Shown in pieces: positions 61,696 to 64,000 of a DNA stretch of 64,000 nt (positions are counted from its first letter, which is position 1; every line of letters starts with the position of its first letter). The stretch spans positions 372,001-436,000 of the forward strand of contig NZ_CP049143.1 of assembly GCF_011044495.1 (NCBI RefSeq), given 5' to 3'. The notes under the pieces are model-generated. The model saw nothing but the letters and a program-made list of their open reading frames with translations, was not told the origin of the DNA and did no database searches. The translations under genes were made by a program, and so were the position numbers. The DNA comes from Roseimicrobium sp. ORNL1. Lineage in GTDB: Bacteria; Verrucomicrobiota; Verrucomicrobiia; Verrucomicrobiales; Verrucomicrobiaceae.

Positions 61696-62795
61696 TTTGA
61701 AGCCGGGATTTCCGCGGGTGTGGGGGCTGGGCCGTTTGGTTGGCTGTCTTCAGTGTCCTGCCTTCGTCTCAGCAGGCTTCGTTTTGCCTCGTCGAGTTCC
61801 TTTTGATCAATAACCGGGGTCTCCATCAGTTTGCGCCTGGCTTCATCGACTTCTTTCTGGTCAACCGTCGGGTTCTTCATGAACTCGCGCTTTGCCTCAT
61901 CGATCGCCTTCTCGTCCATGGTCCTGCGTCCCATGAGTTTGCGTTTTTCCTCTTCGATTTCCTCCTGTCCCACCACCGGCTTTTCCATCAACTTTGAAGC
62001 CATTTTTTTCTGCTCAAGTTCCATTCGTTCGGCGGCAGCGCTGTCTTCAAGCACGCAGCGGAATCCAACACCAGGCGAGCGAGTGCTCGCAGACACATGA
62101 TAGGCGTACTGCGTTTCCAGGCACTCCTGGCGCCAGTACATCCATGAACCTCCGCGCAGGGTCACGGCGAGTTCACCGGTTTGCAGGTGGTCTGAAGTCC
62201 ATTCCCAGACGTTCCCCCCGAGATCATAACAACCGCTGCGGGACGGGAGAAATTGACCCACTGGCGCTGTGAAGGCATATCCATCTTCGGAAACTTCAGC
62301 GATGGGTTGATGGCCGTAGTTTCCTGATTGCTGAGGCGGTGGCCAGGCGTCGCCCCAAGGATAGAGGCTGTCGGACGCATTAGACTCGGTGGCAATACCC
62401 GATGCGGCGTCCCATTCGGCCTTGCTGGGAAGGCGATAGGACTGCCCTGCTTTCAGCACTCCAGCCTTCCTTTCATGCGCCGTCAGCCAAGTGCAAAACT
62501 CCTGCGCCTCTGAAAATGTCACGTTCACCACAGGATCCTGTGTGGTTTGCGTGAATGCTGGCTTATATGTCCAGGGAATGCCTTTCTCCTTGATGTAGGC
62601 ATCCCAATCCGACACGCGTGTCTCCCAGATGGACACAAACACCGGCGTGCCCGGCAGTTCCACCAACTTCATGCCCACGCTGTTGATGATTTCTTTTCGA
62701 TCTGGAGCATCACTATCTTCGCCTGGTCCACTCTCGCTGAACGCTGCGGTGGACAAGCTGGATAGGGATAGGGCAATAACACAAGAACGTAACAT
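61692..62795 (-). CDS. Formylglycine-enzyme-like (SUMF1) exported protein with C-terminal coiled repeats
   Basis: 367 residues from the ATG at 62795, where a signal peptide begins (LRSCVIALSLSSLSTAAFSES); the reading to 63065 adds an unrelated leader. Residues about 30-262 are an FGE-sulfatase/SUMF-type fold (MKLVELPGTPVFVSIWETRVSDWDAY, YRLPSKAEWDAA, GGNVWEWTSDHL, VTLRGGSW, RSPGVGFRC). Formylglycine-generating enzymes need two cysteines after RGGSW, at +2 and +7; here +2 is Tyr and only +7 (QEC) is kept, so it is probably not an oxidase but a binding or scaffold relative. Residues 268-339 are four 18-residue repeats. Coupled to the TPR gene. Confidence 0.86.
   Translation of the reverse strand: MLRSCVIALSLSSLSTAAFSESGPGEDSDAPDRKEIINSVGMKLVELPGTPVFVSIWETRVSDWDAYIKEKGIPWTYKPAFTQTTQDPVVNVTFSEAQEFCTWLTAHERKAGVLKAGQSYRLPSKAEWDAASGIATESNASDSLYPWGDAWPPPQQSGNYGHQPIAEVSEDGYAFTAPVGQFLPSRSGCYDLGGNVWEWTSDHLQTGELAVTLRGGSWMYWRQECLETQYAYHVSASTRSPGVGFRCVLEDSAAAERMELEQKKMASKLMEKPVVGQEEIEEEKRKLMGRRTMDEKAIDEAKREFMKNPTVDQKEVDEARRKLMETPVIDQKELDEAKRSLLRRRQDTEDSQPNGPAPTPAEIPASK
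61779..61994 (-). repeat. Four tandem 54-bp coding repeats (18 residues each)
   Basis: Residues 268-339 of the formylglycine-enzyme-like protein consist of four contiguous units of exactly 18 residues fitting KLMxxPxxDxKExDEAKR; the first and second diverge most (GRR and EEEEK variants). High charge and a Met/Leu pattern suggest a coiled coil or charged helical stalk. The DNA copies are diverged, so expansion is not recent. Confidence 0.85.
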
Positions 62796-63040
62796 GGATT
62801 CAACGGGGCGCGACAATAGTCTCTTGTTCGCGAGACCCAAGTAAGAAAGGACGCAATGCAACAGCGTCAATTTCGTCACAGCACTTGCAGTTGCAAACCA
62901 GGGCTCTTGGAATGCAACAGCGGCATATCTCAATGCATGAGAATAGTGCCGTCGCTCAATCTGGTCATGTGCATGCACGTTCGTGAGCATGGCAGCCAGA
63001 GGCATGCCAGCGTCGTAGCCTCGCTGAGATACTTTGCACG

Positions 63041-64000
63041 TTAGAGGGACACGCCACGCTTCCACGGCAGGAAGTCATCTTGTCCCAATGCCACCGCCTT
63101 CGGCATGTATGCACCACTCGCGGTGGCGATCGTCAGATCCAGCAGTTCTTCACCAGCCTGTTCCACCGTTTTCTTTCCGGTGATGATGGGGCCGGCATCA
63201 TAATCAATGACGTCACCCATGCGGAGGGCGAGTTCGGTGTTCGTGGAGATCTTGAGCGTGGGGCAGATGGGATTGCCGGTGGGGGTGCCCAGGCCGGTGG
63301 TGAAGAGCATCACCGTGCAGCCGGCACCTGCGAGGGCGGTGGTGCTTTCCACGTCATTGCCCGGAGTGCATACGAGTGCGAGGCCGGACTTTGTGATGGG
63401 CTCGGGATAGTCCAGCACATCAGTCACCGGTGAGGTGCCGCCTTTCTTTGCGGCGCCGGCGGACTTGATGGCATCGGTGATCAGGCCATCGCGGATGTTG
63501 CCGGGTGAAGGATTCGCATCGAATCCGCTGCCACAGGCTTCCGCAGCTTTCTGGTAGGAGCGCATGAGTTGCACAAAGCGATCTGCGAGAGATGCGGTCA
63601 CGCAGCGATTGCTGAGTTCCTGCTCGATGCCGCAAAGTTCGGGGAATTCCGAAAGCGCTGCGGTGCCGCCGAGAGCGACCAAGAGATCCGCCGTGTGGCC
63701 AATCGCAGGATTCGCGGAGATCCCCGAGAAGCCATCGCTGCCGCCACACTCCACGCCCACGATGAGATCGCTGATGGCGCATGGCTCGCGCCGCAGTTCG
63801 TTGGCCTCGGCGACTCCCAGAAAGGTGGTCCTGATGGCGCGGCTCATCATGTCCTGCTCCGAAGCGGACTTCTGCTGCTCAAAGATGTGCAGCGGCTTGG
63901 AGAAATGCGGATGCCGATCCGCGAGTGCCTTCTCCAGCACGCTGACCTGCGCATGCTGGCAACCGAGGCTCAGCACCGTGGCGCCGGCGACATTCGGATG
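63041..64000 (-). CDS. UxaA-family hydrolyase (altronate dehydratase-like), 5' end cut by window edge
   Basis: The frame stays open from 63041 to the end of the window: the last codons read [18 protein letters not shown], the internal motif of altronate dehydratases, so the true start lies beyond position 64000. Visible parts: [39 protein letters not shown]-type segments and [22 protein letters not shown], all typical of the UxaA C-terminal domain; GVECGGSD holds a likely iron-ligand cysteine. Family enzymes dehydrate altronate, galactarate or related sugar acids. It lies 245 bp upstream of the formylglycine-like gene; that gap holds no other gene. Confidence 0.88.
   Translation of the reverse strand, partial: HPNVAGATVLSLGCQHAQVSVLEKALADRHPHFSKPLHIFEQQKSASEQDMMSRAIRTTFLGVAEANELRREPCAISDLIVGVECGGSDGFSGISANPAIGHTADLLVALGGTAALSEFPELCGIEQELSNRCVTASLADRFVQLMRSYQKAAEACGSGFDANPSPGNIRDGLITDAIKSAGAAKKGGTSPVTDVLDYPEPITKSGLALVCTPGNDVESTTALAGAGCTVMLFTTGLGTPTGNPICPTLKISTNTELALRMGDVIDYDAGPIITGKKTVEQAGEELLDLTIATASGAYMPKAVALGQDDFLPWKRGVSL

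Noticed and set aside
62969-62978. 10-bp palindrome GTGCATGCAC in the 245-bp gap before the formylglycine-like gene
   Set aside because: Too short and isolated; no second copy or promoter found near it.

Overview
The window is a high-G+C bacterial chromosome segment that reads as a member of the Verrucomicrobia (Verrucomicrobiaceae-like, PVC superphylum). The evidence is a Verru_Chthon prepilin cassette, a giant autotransporter-repeat protein with a PEP-CTERM tail, a DUF1501 / DUF1549-DUF1553 / cytochrome-WD40 operon, an ECF sigma - FecR/LamG pair, Tat-exported oxidoreductases and phosphoesterases, and the general lack of strong Shine-Dalgarno sequences. No rRNA, tRNA, CRISPR array, insertion sequence or phage gene was seen.

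Layout. 1-2.6 kb (minus): secreted BSP-type metalloprotease, TRIC/UPF0126 membrane protein, Tat-exported metallophosphoesterase. 2.7-5.6 kb: the threonine-to-glycine pair tdh-kbl, divergent from an XRE-cupin regulator, with a perfect palindrome between them. 5.7-9.1 kb: M60-like secreted peptidase and an AGE-family sugar epimerase. 9.1-14.7 kb: O-methyltransferase, recJ, hemL, and an unrecognised helical protein. 14.8-22.8 kb (minus): a tightly packed five-gene operon (beta-propeller protein, cytochrome-WD40, DUF1549/1553, DUF1501, PPC-domain protein) typical of PVC bacteria and of unsettled function. 22.9-24.2 kb: LRR-protein-kinase fusion.

24.3-34.7 kb is a compact catabolic or modification locus: a GntR-headed regulator and five co-directional genes (two related beta-propeller hydrolase-like proteins, an ACS-family MFS transporter, a ceramidase-like enzyme, a hexapeptide N-acyltransferase), divergent from a 781-aa fusion of an amidohydrolase to a class III aminotransferase. 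Most of its enzymes act on amide or amine groups, so a shared N-acylated or amino-sugar substrate is a reasonable inference.

34.7-49.0 kb is the surface region: an ECF sigma factor with its FecR/LamG partner, divergent from four Verru_Chthon genes (order D-B-C-A, three with prepilin signals), then a 2207-aa autotransporter-repeat/PEP-CTERM protein and an AraC regulator. 49.9-53.2 kb: a blaI-blaR1-like pair with two operators, in which the BlaR1-like peptidase carries secretin-like and Wzz-like extensions. 53.3-64.0 kb: class III aminotransferase, Gfo/Idh/MocA oxidoreductase, a small exported protein preceded by a 14-bp perfect hairpin, an ankyrin-beta-lactamase fusion, a nested inverted-repeat element with covarying hairpins between convergent genes, a TPR protein, a formylglycine-enzyme-like protein lacking one catalytic cysteine and ending in four 18-residue repeats, and a UxaA-family dehydratase cut by the window edge.

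The strongest candidates for something new are the amidohydrolase-aminotransferase locus, the BlaR1-secretin-Wzz fusion, the covarying hairpin element and the hairpin abutting a start codon. All function statements come from reading motifs; no database search was run.
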